A stretch of DNA of 64,000 nt from Pseudomonas sp. CFBP 13711 (GTDB lineage: Bacteria > Pseudomonadota > Gammaproteobacteria > Pseudomonadales > Pseudomonadaceae), in the NCBI RefSeq assembly GCF_014842265.1, contig NZ_JACYVI010000001.1:186001-250000 (forward strand), written 5' to 3'. Below the pieces are notes generated by a model. That model was not told where the DNA came from, ran no database searches, and saw only the letters and a list, made by a program, of their open reading frames with translations. Positions within the stretch are counted from its first letter, which is position 1; the number at the start of each line of letters is the position of its first letter. Of this stretch, positions 36,595 through 46,433 are shown in pieces. Both the position numbers and the translations under genes were made by a program.

Positions 36595-38646
36595 TCAGAG
36601 CGCCTCGCTGTGAGTGCGCTGGGCCTGCTTCAGGTAAACCAGCAGCTCCCGCGCCGGCAGCGGCTTGCTGTAGAAATACCCCTGACCTTCATGGCAACCC
36701 TCGGAAATGATGTACGCCTCTTGCTCGGCGGTCTCCACGCCTTCGGCGATCACCTGCATGCCCAAACTTTTGCCGAGCTGGATGATGGCGCGCACGATCG
36801 TCGCGTCGTCATCGTCGTCGAGCAGGTCCTGGACGAAGCTCTTGTCGATCTTGATCTTGTCCAGCGGCAGGCTTTTCAGATAACTCAGCGATGAATAACC
36901 GGTGCCGAAGTCATCGATGGCGATCAACGCCCCGGAGCGACGCAGGCTCAACAAGTGCTGCGCGGCGGTGGTGATGTCTTCCATCAGGCCGGTTTCCGTG
37001 ACTTCCAGCTCGAGACTGCGGGGCGGCAGTCGGTAGATCTGCAGCAGGTTGTTCACCACCCGCGGCAATTCGGCGTGGTGCAGCTGCACCGTGGACAGGT
37101 TCACCGCCATGCGCAGGTCACTGAAGCCCTGGTCGTGCCATTCGCGCAGCTGTTTGCAGGCCTGATCCAGCACCCACTCGCCGATGGCGATAATGGTGCC
37201 GTTCTGCTCGGCCAGCGGGATAAACAGGTCGGGCGGCACGAAGCCGTGTTCGGGGTGAATCCAGCGGATCAACGCCTCGACACCGACGACACTGTGATCG
37301 CGATAGCTGATCTGCGGCTGATAGACCAGATGAAACTGCTCGCGGGCCATGGCTTCGCGCAAGTCTTTTTCCAGCTCGCGACGACGGCGCATCTCGCTGT
37401 CGACGCTGGCGATATAAAACTGGTAGCGATTGCGCGAGCGGGTCTTGGCCAGCGTCATGGTCTGTTCGGCTTTCTGCAGCAGCTTCTCGGTGCTGTCGCC
37501 ATCTTCGGGGAACAGCGTGATGCCGATGGTGGCGCGCAGACGAATCTCTTGCTGATCGACGGCGAAGGGCGCTTCCAGGTCGTCGAGAATATTCTGCGCC
37601 AGCTCGGCGGCCTCGTAAGGCTGTTCGATATCGGCCTGAACCAGCGCGAACTGATCGCCGCCCAGCCGCGCAAGGGCGCCAAGGCGACCGCTGTGACTGC
37701 GCAGGCGATCGGCCAGCGCCAGCAGCAACTGATCGCCGGCCTGGTAACTGAATTGTTCGTTGATGCCTTTGAAGTCATCCAGACCCACGCACAACACCGC
37801 GACACGGTGCTGCACTTTTCCGGAGTCGACGAGGATTTTGTCCAGTTGCTTCTGCAGCTGCAGCCGATTCGGCAGACCGGTGAGGAAGTCGTATTGGGCC
37901 ATCCGCAACAGGCTGGATTCAGCTTCGTGGCGCAGGGTGGTGTTGCGCTCGATGGACGCCAGCAGTTGGTTGGCGGTATTGACCCAGACCCCCAGCTCGT
38001 TTTTTTCGTGGCCTTTGAGCAAGGGCAATTGGTGTTCGCTGGGGCGGTCGGGGTTGATGCTGGTCAGGTGCTCGATGATTCTCGACAGCGGTTTGGTCAG
38101 CAGCCAGTGATAAACCAGGTAGAGCACCAGACCCATCGCCAGCGCGCGCAACACGCCGGAGATGAAGATGATCATCGAGTTGGTAAGAAATGTTTCGCCG
38201 TAGGTGGCGGTGTCCAGGGTGATGCGCAGGTCGCCGTAATATTCGCTGTACGGGCTGCGGCCGACCAGTTGCGTGGTGAAGCTCCGTTCCTGGCCAAGGA
38301 TCAGATCGGTCAGCCAGCGGGTGTGGGTGGCTTCGAGGTCTCGGGATTTTTCGGCGAGCACCGTCTCGTTGGGATGACCGATGGACGCCTGGCGCACGGC
38401 TTTGTCCTGAAACAGCCCTTCGATGACCTGCATGCCCATTTCCCGGTCCAGGCTATAGACGGCCTGGGTCGAGGGGTCGCGGAACATGTCGAGGATACGC
38501 GCTGCGTCCGTGGCAACGGCCTGGCGGGTTTTGTATGCGTCGTAGACGATCTGTGCGCAACTGAGCACGACCCCCACGATCAGCGCTGAAAGCAGCACAA
38601 CGCGGAGCAGCTTCACCGACAAGCTGTCTTTGAGTTCCAGCTTCAA
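36595..38646 (-). CDS. bifA: Cyclic di-GMP phosphodiesterase BifA
   Basis: A 683-residue membrane protein: TM1 at about 15–35, a periplasmic domain of about 130 residues, TM2 at about 160–185, then GGDEF and EAL domains. The GGDEF active site reads LGGDQF, degenerate, as in known BifA; the EAL site is VGVEALIRWIHPEHG, intact, with later DDFGTGYSSLSYL and SLPLDKIKIDKSF. BifA degrades cyclic di-GMP, favouring swarming over biofilm. Its place beside sodB matches P. aeruginosa. Single gene; the 113 bp before icmP hold nothing notable. Confidence 0.93.
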   Translation of the reverse strand: MKLELKDSLSVKLLRVVLLSALIVGVVLSCAQIVYDAYKTRQAVATDAARILDMFRDPSTQAVYSLDREMGMQVIEGLFQDKAVRQASIGHPNETVLAEKSRDLEATHTRWLTDLILGQERSFTTQLVGRSPYSEYYGDLRITLDTATYGETFLTNSMIIFISGVLRALAMGLVLYLVYHWLLTKPLSRIIEHLTSINPDRPSEHQLPLLKGHEKNELGVWVNTANQLLASIERNTTLRHEAESSLLRMAQYDFLTGLPNRLQLQKQLDKILVDSGKVQHRVAVLCVGLDDFKGINEQFSYQAGDQLLLALADRLRSHSGRLGALARLGGDQFALVQADIEQPYEAAELAQNILDDLEAPFAVDQQEIRLRATIGITLFPEDGDSTEKLLQKAEQTMTLAKTRSRNRYQFYIASVDSEMRRRRELEKDLREAMAREQFHLVYQPQISYRDHSVVGVEALIRWIHPEHGFVPPDLFIPLAEQNGTIIAIGEWVLDQACKQLREWHDQGFSDLRMAVNLSTVQLHHAELPRVVNNLLQIYRLPPRSLELEVTETGLMEDITTAAQHLLSLRRSGALIAIDDFGTGYSSLSYLKSLPLDKIKIDKSFVQDLLDDDDDATIVRAIIQLGKSLGMQVIAEGVETAEQEAYIISEGCHEGQGYFYSKPLPARELLVYLKQAQRTHSEAL

Positions 38647-38957
38647 ATGGCCATTCCTTTATCCATGCTGATAGCGGGCTGCCTGCATGCAAGCACTGGC
38701 AATGCAGGCATTCGGATCAGACGCTTCTGGCGTGCGCGTGACCCCATCAATCGGGAAAACAGTTAATAGGCAGACCACTCAGGCTATCCGTACTGTGTCG
38801 GTCGTACGCGGGGAAAACTTGAGCCCAGCCGTTTGAATCAGCACGAAATTTGATATTAGTCCGCTATCGCTTCCAGACAATACATAAACGACAAACAGAA
38901 GGCGAAAAAAAACCCGGACGTGCCGGGCTTTTTTTCATTCGAGCATTCAAGCATTCA
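38647..38957. other. 311-bp gap between sodB end and bifA start
   Basis: It contains the sodB terminator at its right end and, to the left, AT-richer sequence that is presumably the bifA promoter region (for example GAAATTTGATATTAG around 38845). No coding sequence is supported. Confidence 0.6.
38905..38937 (-). terminator. Terminator of sodB
   Basis: AACCCGGAC / GTGCCGGGCTT stem with A and T runs on both sides. On the minus strand, GCCCGGCACGTCCGGG is followed by eight T residues. Confidence 0.88.
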
Positions 38958-39554
38958 TCAGGCGGTGAAGCTTTTGCCTTCGAACTGCTCGGCAACGAAC
39001 TTCCAGTTGACCAGGTTCCAGAACGCCTCGACGTACTTAGGACGCAGGTTACGGTAGTCGATGTAGTAAGCGTGTTCCCATACATCGCAGGTCAGCAGTG
39101 GGGTGTCGCCGCTGGTGATCGGGTTGCCGGCGCCGATGGTGCTGGCCAGTGCCAGGGAACCGTCAGCTTTCTTCACCAGCCAGCCCCAGCCGGAGCCGAA
39201 GGTGCCGATGGAGGTCTTGCTGAATTCTTCCTTGAACTTGTCGAAGGAGCCGAAAGCAGCGTTGATCGCGTCAGCCAGAGCGCCAGTCGGTTGGCCGCCG
39301 GCGTTTGGCGCCAGGCAGTTCCAGTAGAACGTGTGGTTCCAGACTTGAGCGGCGTTGTTGAAGATACCGCCCGAAGAGGTCTTGACGATTTCTTCCAGAG
39401 TCTTGCCTTCGAACTCGGTGCCTGGCACCAGGTTGTTCAGGTTCACGACATAGGTGTTGTGGTGCTTGTCGTGGTGGTATTCCAGAGTTTCCTTGGAGAT
39501 GTGCGGTGCCAGAGCATCATGTGCGTACGGCAGCGGAGGCAATTCAAAAGCCAT
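38958..39554 (-). CDS. sodB: Iron superoxide dismutase
   Basis: A 198-residue cytoplasmic Fe-SOD that converts superoxide to oxygen and peroxide. Ligands are visible: His in [15 protein letters not shown], His in [11 protein letters not shown], and Asp and His in [17 protein letters not shown]. The residues around [14 protein letters not shown] and GGQPTGAL fit the iron rather than manganese type. The TTAGGAGAA site precedes the ATG. An in-frame extension upstream to 39665 is not native. The gene is monocistronic. Confidence 0.97.
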   Translation of the reverse strand: MAFELPPLPYAHDALAPHISKETLEYHHDKHHNTYVVNLNNLVPGTEFEGKTLEEIVKTSSGGIFNNAAQVWNHTFYWNCLAPNAGGQPTGALADAINAAFGSFDKFKEEFSKTSIGTFGSGWGWLVKKADGSLALASTIGAGNPITSGDTPLLTCDVWEHAYYIDYRNLRPKYVEAFWNLVNWKFVAEQFEGKSFTA

Positions 39555-39756
39555 GGTAATTCTCCTAATCAGGTCAGTTGCGGTTTGCGCAAGGCCGATC
39601 ACGGGCGGCCAGACAGAACTTACGCTGGCGAGTTTGTACTCTTTGCAGCGCAGGGGCTGGATCATAGCACCGGCCCCTGACCTTAACCACGCAACAACTG
39701 TGTGGGATAGAGGTTCCAGAGCGTTGCGCTGAAAAGCGCGTCGGCGAGACGAATGT

Positions 39757-40359
39757 TCACGCCGTTCTGATCAACTGCAGCGCCACGCTGAACATCATCA
39801 CCGCCACCATCAGGTCCAGCAGGCGCCAGGTCGTTGGGCGTGCCAGCCACGGGGCCAGCCAGGCGGCGCCGATCGCCAGCGTCGAAAACCACAACACTGA
39901 AGCGCTGGCGGCCCCGGCCACGTAGGCGCCGGGCACTGCTTGCTGCGCGCCGAGCGAGCCAATCAGCAACACGGTATCGAGATAAACGTGCGGGTTCAGC
40001 AAGGTCACTGCCAAGGCGGTCAGCAATACCGCGCGGCGTGACCGCTGGCCGTCGGCATCGCCCTGAGCGAGGCTTTGCGGCGACAATGCGCGACGCAGTG
40101 CCATTGCGCCGTACCACAGCAGAAACACCACCCCGCCCCAGCGGGCCACCGCCAGAAGCGTGGGGTTGTGGGCCAGCACATTGGCTAGCCCAAAGACGCC
40201 GGCGGCCACCAATACGGCATCGCACACGATGCACAGCAGGGCCACGGAAAGGTGGTGTTCGCGACGCAAACTTTGCGCCAGCACGTAGGCGTTCTGCGTG
40301 CCGATGGCCATGATCAGCCCGAGGGAAACCAACAGGCCGTTGAGGTAGCTTTGCCACAT
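39757..40359 (-). CDS. argO: LysE/ArgO-type amino-acid exporter
   Basis: A 200-residue inner-membrane exporter with six hydrophobic segments. The N-terminal motif [20 protein letters not shown] and [20 protein letters not shown] are the LysE/ArgO signatures. It presumably exports arginine and toxic analogues. An ArgP-like regulator is divergently transcribed 545 bp away with a small ACT-domain gene between them, a layout suggesting ArgP control. The gene lies 36 bp after the ACT gene on the same strand. Confidence 0.88.
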   Translation of the reverse strand: MWQSYLNGLLVSLGLIMAIGTQNAYVLAQSLRREHHLSVALLCIVCDAVLVAAGVFGLANVLAHNPTLLAVARWGGVVFLLWYGAMALRRALSPQSLAQGDADGQRSRRAVLLTALAVTLLNPHVYLDTVLLIGSLGAQQAVPGAYVAGAASASVLWFSTLAIGAAWLAPWLARPTTWRLLDLMVAVMMFSVALQLIRTA

Positions 40360-40395
40360 GATGTCGAGCCTCGATGAGTTCAGGAGTTGGCGGGA

Positions 40396-40794
40396 TCAGG
40401 CGTTCGTCGCCAGAGCGCGCAAGGTCTCCATGGCCTGCTGTGCGTCGTCTTTGCCCACGAAAAGATGGTCGTGGTAAAAGCCGGCGACCACATTGCAACT
40501 GATGCCCGCCGCGCCCAGTGCGCTGGCGAACGCGGCGGTCAGCCCGACCGCTGCGAGTGAGGAATGAACGGTCAGGGTGATCCAGGCCATGACGTAATCG
40601 CAGTCCAGGCGCAGTTGCTGTGCCTGGCTGCGTTCGAGGATGACGGTCAGGCCTTCGCGCTCGCGGAAGCTGCCGATGACTTCGACGCCCTCCACGCGAC
40701 GGCTGTCTGCCACGGTGCAGCACACGTAGTCACCCTCGTTGAGTTCAGGGTTCATGCTGCGCAGCAATGCGCCAAGAGAGGTTTCACCAGTCAT
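40396..40794 (-). CDS. ACT-domain protein
   Basis: A 132-residue cytoplasmic protein. The second half has the ACT pattern (YVMAWITLTVHSSLAAVGLT then AAGISCNVVAGFYHDHLFV), and the first half is a related strand-rich domain (DYVCCTVADSRRVEGVEVIG). Related proteins bind amino acids. It heads an apparent operon with argO and is divergent from argP, so an amino-acid-sensing role is plausible but inferred. The ATG at 40794 follows GGCGGAAC. Confidence 0.8.
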   Translation of the reverse strand: MTGETSLGALLRSMNPELNEGDYVCCTVADSRRVEGVEVIGSFREREGLTVILERSQAQQLRLDCDYVMAWITLTVHSSLAAVGLTAAFASALGAAGISCNVVAGFYHDHLFVGKDDAQQAMETLRALATNA

Positions 40795-40903
40795 TGATGT
40801 TCCGCCGTTCTTTGAGGGTGTGCCGTGAATCAGTGGTGGCGATTGTCGGTCGACAGCAGGTATAAGAAAAACCAATAAAGCTCATCACTCATTAGAGAAA
40901 CTG

Positions 40904-41803
40904 ATGTTCGACTACAAATTGCTTTCAGCGCTGGCGGCGGTGATCGAGCAGGCCGGCTTCGAGCGCGCCGCTCAGGTGCTCGGCCTTTCGCAGTCTGCGG
41001 TGTCCCAGCGCATCAAGCTGCTGGAAGCGCGGGTCGGCCAGCCGGTGCTGGTCCGGGCGACGCCGCCCACGCCGACCGAAATCGGTCGGCGCCTGCTTAA
41101 CCATGTCCAGCAGGTGCGCTTGCTGGAGCGGGATCTGCAAAGCGTGGTGCCGGCCCTGGACGAGGGCGGTATGCCAGAACGTTTGCGCATCGCGCTGAAT
41201 GCCGACAGCCTGGCGACCTGGTGGGCCCTCGCGGTCGGGGACTTCTGTGCCGAGCATCGATTGCTCACCGATCTGGTGGTCGAGGACCAGGACGTCGGCC
41301 TCAAACGCATGCGCGCCGGTGAAGTGGCCGCGTGTCTATGCGGCAGTGAACGGCCAGTGGCGGGGGCGCGGAGTTTATTGCTCGGCGCCATGCGTTATCG
41401 GGCGTTGGCCAGTCCTGACTTCATTAATAGGCATTTCCCCCAGGGCGTGACGCCTCAGGCGGTCGCCCGGTCCCCCGCGCTGGTGTTCGGCCCGGATGAC
41501 TTCCTGCAGCATCGCTACCTCGCTTCACTGGGTGTCGAAGGCGGTTTCGAGCATCATTTGTGTCCGTCGTCCGAAGGTTTCACGCGCATGGTCGAAGCCG
41601 GAATGGGCTGGGGACTGGTGCCGGAGTTGCAGGTCCGTGGACAATTGGCGAGTGGTTTGTTGGTCGAGTTGCTGCCTGATCACTGCATTGATGTGCCCTT
41701 GTACTGGCATCATTGGCGCAACGGCGGCCAGTTGCTGACGGAGCTGACGGACCATCTGGCGAAAAAAGCAGGGCAGTGGCTGGTGCCGTTGGACGCGCAG
41801 TGA
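40904..41803 (+). CDS. argP: LysR-family regulator ArgP
   Basis: A 299-residue LysR-type activator. The N-terminal HTH is FERAAQVLGLSQSAVSQRIK after MFDYKLLSALAAVIEQ, the typical ArgP/IciA start; a LysR effector domain follows, ending near DHLAKKAGQWL. In E. coli ArgP activates argO in response to arginine or lysine. It is divergent from the ACT–argO pair, and the 109-bp gap should hold its operator (no obvious T-N11-A dyad was singled out). Confidence 0.92.
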   Translation: MFDYKLLSALAAVIEQAGFERAAQVLGLSQSAVSQRIKLLEARVGQPVLVRATPPTPTEIGRRLLNHVQQVRLLERDLQSVVPALDEGGMPERLRIALNADSLATWWALAVGDFCAEHRLLTDLVVEDQDVGLKRMRAGEVAACLCGSERPVAGARSLLLGAMRYRALASPDFINRHFPQGVTPQAVARSPALVFGPDDFLQHRYLASLGVEGGFEHHLCPSSEGFTRMVEAGMGWGLVPELQVRGQLASGLLVELLPDHCIDVPLYWHHWRNGGQLLTELTDHLAKKAGQWLVPLDAQ

Positions 41804-41891
41804 ACGTCAACAGGCGACGCAGTAGAGTGTGGGATTGTTCGCAGAACAGCCGCGGCGATCACAGGCAAAAGAAGATTAAACGGAGCAGGCA

Positions 41892-42890
41892 ATGAAAATT
41901 CTGGTCACCGGCGCAGGCGGCTTCATCGGCGGACGCTTCGCGCGTTTCGCGCTGGAGCAAGGCTTGAGCGTCCGGGTCAGCGGCCGTCGTGCTGAGGGTG
42001 TCGAGCATCTGGTACGGCGCGGCGCCGAGTTCATTCAGGGCGATCTTTCTGATCCGGAACTGGTTCACGCGCTGTGTGACGACGTCGAAGCCGTGGTCCA
42101 TTGCGCGGGCGCGGTCGGCACATGGGGGCGACGTCAGGACTTTCACCAAGGCAATGTTCAGGTCACCGAGAATGTCGTCGAAGCATGCCTGAAACAACGG
42201 GTCCGGCGGCTGGTGCACCTGTCGTCGCCGTCGATCTATTTTGATGGCCGATCGCACCTCGATATCCGCGAGGAGCAAGTGCCCAAGCGCTTCGGCAATC
42301 ACTATGCCGCGACCAAATACATGGCCGAACAAAAGGTGTTTGGTGCCGAAGAGTTTGGTCTGGAAGTCATCGCCTTGCGCCCACGCTTCGTCACCGGGGC
42401 GGGTGACACCAGCATTTTCCCGCGGTTGCTGGAGATACAGCGCAAGAATCGCCTGTCGATCATTGGCAACGGCCTGAACAAGGTTGATTTCACCAGCGTT
42501 CAGAACCTCAATAAGGCGCTGCTGAGCAGTCTGCTGGCCGCCGGCTCTGCGCTGGGCAAGGCCTACAACATCAGCAATGGCGCGCCGGTCCCGCTCTGGG
42601 ACGTGGTCAATTACGTCATGCGCCAGATGGAATTGCCGCCGGTAAGGCGTTATCGGTCTTACGGCCTGGCCTACACCGCTGCAGCCATGAATGAGGCGGC
42701 GTGCCTGATCTGGCCGGGTCAACCTGAACCGACGCTGTCGCGCATCGGGATGCAGGTGATGAGCCGGGATTTCACGCTTGATATCAGTCGCGCCAGGCAT
42801 TATCTGGATTACCAGCCTGACGTGAGCGTGTGGACCGCCCTCGACGAGTTTTGCGGCTGGTGGAAAGCCCAGCACGGCGGCCCGTTGTAA
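41892..42890 (+). CDS. NAD-dependent epimerase / 3-beta-HSD-like SDR
   Basis: A 332-residue extended short-chain dehydrogenase. The NAD-binding GAGGFIGGRFARFALEQG lies at the N-terminus, DLSDPELVHAL follows, and the YxxxK catalytic pair is in HYAATKYMAEQK with an upstream LSSPSIYFDG. It resembles sugar epimerases and sterol dehydrogenases; P. aeruginosa PA4361 is a positional match. Substrate unknown. It starts 88 bp after argP, so co-transcription is possible. Confidence 0.85.
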   Translation: MKILVTGAGGFIGGRFARFALEQGLSVRVSGRRAEGVEHLVRRGAEFIQGDLSDPELVHALCDDVEAVVHCAGAVGTWGRRQDFHQGNVQVTENVVEACLKQRVRRLVHLSSPSIYFDGRSHLDIREEQVPKRFGNHYAATKYMAEQKVFGAEEFGLEVIALRPRFVTGAGDTSIFPRLLEIQRKNRLSIIGNGLNKVDFTSVQNLNKALLSSLLAAGSALGKAYNISNGAPVPLWDVVNYVMRQMELPPVRRYRSYGLAYTAAAMNEAACLIWPGQPEPTLSRIGMQVMSRDFTLDISRARHYLDYQPDVSVWTALDEFCGWWKAQHGGPL

Positions 42891-42956
42891 AAGGCGTCAA
42901 CATCCGCGGTTATACTGCGAGCCATTCAGATTCAGCGGTTTTTCAAAGGTAAACCC

Positions 42957-43814
42957 ATGCGCAAAGATCCCTATGACGACGTCGATGACGTCCCGAGCCT
43001 CAGCGCCAAAGATGATGACGATGATTTTCTGCCACCGCCGGGTGCCCGCGAACGCACCACGGTGTATTCCCGCGACACGCCGGTGGTGAAGGTGAAGGCC
43101 CCCGGTACCGGTGCGTTGTGGGCGCTGATCTGTGTGTTGTTTATCGCGTTTTGTGGCCTGGGCTGGTGGAGTTTTCAGCAGGTGTCGTTGATGGAGCAGC
43201 AGTTGGTGGCGACCCAGGAAAGTTTCGCGCGCATCAGTGAGGAGGCGGCGGGGCGCTTGCAGGATATTTCCGGCAAGGTGGTCGCCACTGAGTCGATGGC
43301 GAGCAGCAGTGAAGCGTTGAAGGCGCAGATCAAGCAGTTGCAGGATCAGTTGGCCGATCAGAGCAAGCAGCAACAGGGTGTGGCCGGTTTGCAGGGCGGA
43401 CTGGACAAGCGGCTGGAGCAGATCAGCACGCAGAGTGCGCAGCAGCAGGCGGTGAATCAGCAGTTGCAGGATCAGTTGAAAGCCGTGGCGACAGAGTTGG
43501 CGGCGTTGAAGGCGGCGGTGCCGGATGGCAAGTCGATTCAGGCTGAGCAGGAGCGGCTGGAATCGCAGTTGAAGGGTTTGACTGCGGATGTGGCTAACCT
43601 GAAAAAGGCGAACGGCAATCAGGCGATCGAGCAGCTTGAGCAGGATATGGTGGTGGTGAAGAGTGAGTTGGAGAATCGTCCGGCGGCGGCTGCTTCGTCG
43701 GGGGCGAGTCTGCAGGAGTTTGATGCGTTCCGTGGGCAGATGACGCGGACGATCAATACGTTGCAGAGCCAGATTCAGACGTTGTCGCAGCAGATTAATG
43801 CGCGGGGGCAGTAG
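42957..43814 (+). CDS. Bitopic membrane protein with long coiled coil, unknown function
   Basis: A 285-residue protein. The first 55 residues are acidic and cytoplasmic (DDVDDVPSLSAKDDDDDFLP). One TM helix (about 57–78, LWALICVLFIAFCGLGWWSF) leads to about 190 residues of gln-rich heptads (EQLEQDMVVVKSELENR and similar), i.e. a periplasmic coiled coil. No catalytic motif is seen. A positional match is P. aeruginosa PA4360. A scaffold or envelope role would be a guess. Confidence 0.8.
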   Translation: MRKDPYDDVDDVPSLSAKDDDDDFLPPPGARERTTVYSRDTPVVKVKAPGTGALWALICVLFIAFCGLGWWSFQQVSLMEQQLVATQESFARISEEAAGRLQDISGKVVATESMASSSEALKAQIKQLQDQLADQSKQQQGVAGLQGGLDKRLEQISTQSAQQQAVNQQLQDQLKAVATELAALKAAVPDGKSIQAEQERLESQLKGLTADVANLKKANGNQAIEQLEQDMVVVKSELENRPAAAASSGASLQEFDAFRGQMTRTINTLQSQIQTLSQQINARGQ

Positions 43815-43837
43815 TTCGGGTAGTTCTGGATGACGGC

Positions 43838-44110
43838 GTGCGCTCGCCGCATCCATGCGGCTTGGCCCACTCCGCGAAACCTCCGTTCAGCCTGCACTCA
43901 AGTCGCGATTTGTGGTGACTGGGCTTGCTGCGTACGAAGATCAAAAGCAAATCAAAACCAGATCAAGAGCTTCCCGGCTAAAGCCGGTCCTACGGGTGCG
44001 TACGGTGCTTTTGTAGGACCGGCTTTAGCCGGGAAGGGCCAGTGAGTGCGCCATCAGTTCTGATCGTTCCCACGCTCCGCGTGGGAATGCAGCCCTCAAC
44101 GCTCCGCGTC
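43838..44110. repeat. Composite intergenic repeat, copy C (truncated)
   Basis: Occupies the 304-bp gap between the convergent genes ending at 43814 and 44119. It holds only the right part of module 1 (CCGCATCCATGCGGCT, CGAAGATCAAAAGC), then the REP pair (43969–43996 and 44012–44036) and the double-hairpin module 3 (44062–44110). Module 3 ends 9 bp before the xenB stop. The left half seen in copies A and B is absent. Confidence 0.83.
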
Positions 44111-44118
44111 CTTCCTGC

Positions 44119-45168
44119 TTACAGCGTCGGGTAGTCCAGATAGCCTTCGGCGCCTTTGCCGTAGAAGGTTTCAGGATGCGGCTCGTTGAGCGGGGCATCC
44201 TTGGCCAGACGCGCTGGCAGGTCAGGGTTGGCAATGAACGGCACGCCAAACGCCACGGCATCCGCCTTGCCGGTCGCCAGCCACTCGTTGGCGCTTTCTT
44301 TGGTGAATTTCTCGTTGGCGATGAACACCCCACCGAAGGCTTCTTTCAGGCGTGGGCCCAGGCTGTCGTCGAGTTCGCGTTCGCGGGCGCAGATGAAAGC
44401 GATGCCGCGTTTGCCCAGTTCGCTGGCGACGTAGGTGAAGGTCTCGGCCAGGTTGGCGTCGCCCATGTCATGGGCATCAGCGCGGGGTGCCAGGTGTACA
44501 CCAACGCGGCCAGCGCCCCAGACTTCAACGGCGGCGTCGGTCACTTCCAGCAACAGACGCGCGCGGTTTTCCAGCGAGCCGCCGTAGGCATCGGTGCGGG
44601 TGTTGGTGCTGGTTTGCAGGAACTGGTCGAGCAGGTAACCGTTGGCGCCGTGGATCTCGACGCCGTCAAAGCCGGCCGCCTTGGCGTTTTCGGCACCGAC
44701 GCGGTAGGCGTCGACGATTTCTTCGATTTCCGCCAGTTCCAGCGCGCGCGGGGTGACGAAGTCAGACAGCGGACGCACCAGGCTCACGTGGCCTTTTGGC
44801 TGGATGGCGCTCGGTGCGACCGGGGTTTCGCCATTGAGGTAGGTCGGGTGCGAAACGCGACCCACGTGCCACAGTTGCAGCACGATCTTGCCGCCCGCCG
44901 CGTGCACGGCTTTGGTGATGTTGGCCCAGCCGCGCACCTGGTCGTTGGACCAGATGCCCGGGGTGTCAGGGTAGCCCACGCCCATCGGCATCACCGACGT
45001 GGCTTCGCTGATGATCAGGCCAGCCGAGGCGCGCTGAACGTAATACTCGGCCATCATCGCGTTGGGCACGCGGCCTTCGTCGGCACGGCAGCGGGTCAGC
45101 GGCGCCATGATGATGCGGTTGGCCAATTCCAGGTCGCCCATCTTGATCGGGTCAAAAATCGTGGTCAT
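44119..45168 (-). CDS. xenB: Old-yellow-enzyme xenobiotic reductase (XenB/NemA type)
   Basis: A 349-residue FMN-dependent ene reductase. Signature stretches are MAPLTRCRADEGRVPNAMM, the HxxN pair in EIHGANGYLLDQFL, and NTRTDAYGGSLENRARL. It matches Pseudomonas XenB, which reduces nitro compounds and activated alkenes. The ATG at 45168 gives MTTIFDPIKMGDLEL; 30 codons upstream in frame are not family-like. It is the last gene of the arsR–MFS–xenB operon. Confidence 0.93.
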   Translation of the reverse strand: MTTIFDPIKMGDLELANRIIMAPLTRCRADEGRVPNAMMAEYYVQRASAGLIISEATSVMPMGVGYPDTPGIWSNDQVRGWANITKAVHAAGGKIVLQLWHVGRVSHPTYLNGETPVAPSAIQPKGHVSLVRPLSDFVTPRALELAEIEEIVDAYRVGAENAKAAGFDGVEIHGANGYLLDQFLQTSTNTRTDAYGGSLENRARLLLEVTDAAVEVWGAGRVGVHLAPRADAHDMGDANLAETFTYVASELGKRGIAFICARERELDDSLGPRLKEAFGGVFIANEKFTKESANEWLATGKADAVAFGVPFIANPDLPARLAKDAPLNEPHPETFYGKGAEGYLDYPTL

Positions 45169-45229
45169 CGTGAAATCCTTTGTGCAGTCGGTAAAGGGTG
45201 GATCCGCAGGTTTCAAAAAATGAGGGTAA

Positions 45230-46396
45230 TCAGCTCGTCGCGGCAGCCAGTTCGGCATCGTTGGGCTGACGGAAATTGATCAACGTGACCACCAGGGCAA
45301 GGACCGCCAGAGCGCCGGCTGCCAGCGGCACGGTGGTCAGGCCGAAACCATGGGCGATGACGCTGCCGCCGACCCAGGCGCCCAGCGCGTTGCCGACGTT
45401 GAAGGCGCCGATGTTCAGGGTGGACACCAGATTGGGCGCGGCCTTGCCGAAGGTCACCACATTGATCTGCAGGGCAGGCACGGCGGCGAATGCGGCGGTG
45501 GCCCAGAGAAACAGGGTGATCTCGGCCGGGATCAGCGCGGTACTGGTCCAGCTCAGCACCGTGGAGATCACCGCCATGGCGATGAACACGCCGATGAGCG
45601 TAGCGGCCAGTCGGCGGTCGGCAAGTTTGCCGCCAATGATATTGCCCAGCGTCAAACCGAGACCAATAAGCATCAGCGTCCAGGTCACGCCCAAAGGCGA
45701 GACGCCGGTGACTTCGCCCAACAGCGGCGCGACGTAGGTGAATAGCGCGAATACGGACGCAGCGAACAGCGCGGTCATGCTCAGCGACAGCCAGATGCCT
45801 ACGCCTTTGAGCGCCGCCAGTTCAGCGCGCATGTCGAGTTTCTCTTCGTCGCGTTTGCTTGGCAGGAAGCGAATCAGGCCGATGAAGGCGATGACGCCAA
45901 TTACCGTGACGGCGAAGAAGGTCGAGCGCCAGCCGGCCTGTTGTCCCAACGCAGTGCCCAGCGGCACGCCGAGGACGTTGGCCAGGGTCAGGCCGGTGAA
46001 CATCAGCGCGACGGCCGAAGCGCGGCGATTGGCCGGGACCAGCCCCGCAGCAACGACAGAACCGATGCCGAAGAACGCGCCGTGGCAGAGCGCGGTGACC
46101 ACGCGGGCGAACATCAGGATGTTGTAGTCCGCCGCCAGTGCGCAGAGCAGGTTGCCGATGATGAAGATGCCCATCAGCGTGACCAGCGCACCCTTGCGCG
46201 GTAGTTTCGCGGTGGCCATCGCCATGAACGGCGCGCCGATCGCGACGCCCAAGGCGTAGCCGGTGACCAGCCAGCCGGCGCCGGGAATGCTGACGCCCAG
46301 GTCGTTGGCGACGTCGGGGAGCAGGCCCATGATGACGAACTCGGTCGTCCCGATGGCAAAGGCGCTCAGGGCCAGAATGAGTAATGAAAGGGGCAC
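45230..46396 (-). CDS. MFS efflux transporter (AraJ/YdhP-like)
   Basis: A 388-residue major facilitator with 12 TM helices; the N-terminal motif TEFVIMGLLPDVANDLGVS is that of DHA1 drug/sugar exporters. The GTG start (46396) follows CAGGAGA. The gap to xenB is 61 bp and to arsR 37 bp. The substrate is unknown; the neighbouring reductase suggests export of an electrophilic or aromatic compound. Confidence 0.88.
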   Translation of the reverse strand: MPLSLLILALSAFAIGTTEFVIMGLLPDVANDLGVSIPGAGWLVTGYALGVAIGAPFMAMATAKLPRKGALVTLMGIFIIGNLLCALAADYNILMFARVVTALCHGAFFGIGSVVAAGLVPANRRASAVALMFTGLTLANVLGVPLGTALGQQAGWRSTFFAVTVIGVIAFIGLIRFLPSKRDEEKLDMRAELAALKGVGIWLSLSMTALFAASVFALFTYVAPLLGEVTGVSPLGVTWTLMLIGLGLTLGNIIGGKLADRRLAATLIGVFIAMAVISTVLSWTSTALIPAEITLFLWATAAFAAVPALQINVVTFGKAAPNLVSTLNIGAFNVGNALGAWVGGSVIAHGFGLTTVPLAAGALAVLALVVTLINFRQPNDAELAAATS

Positions 46397-46433
46397 GTTG
46401 CGTCTCCTGAAAAGCGGGTGTGTGGCGAAGGGC

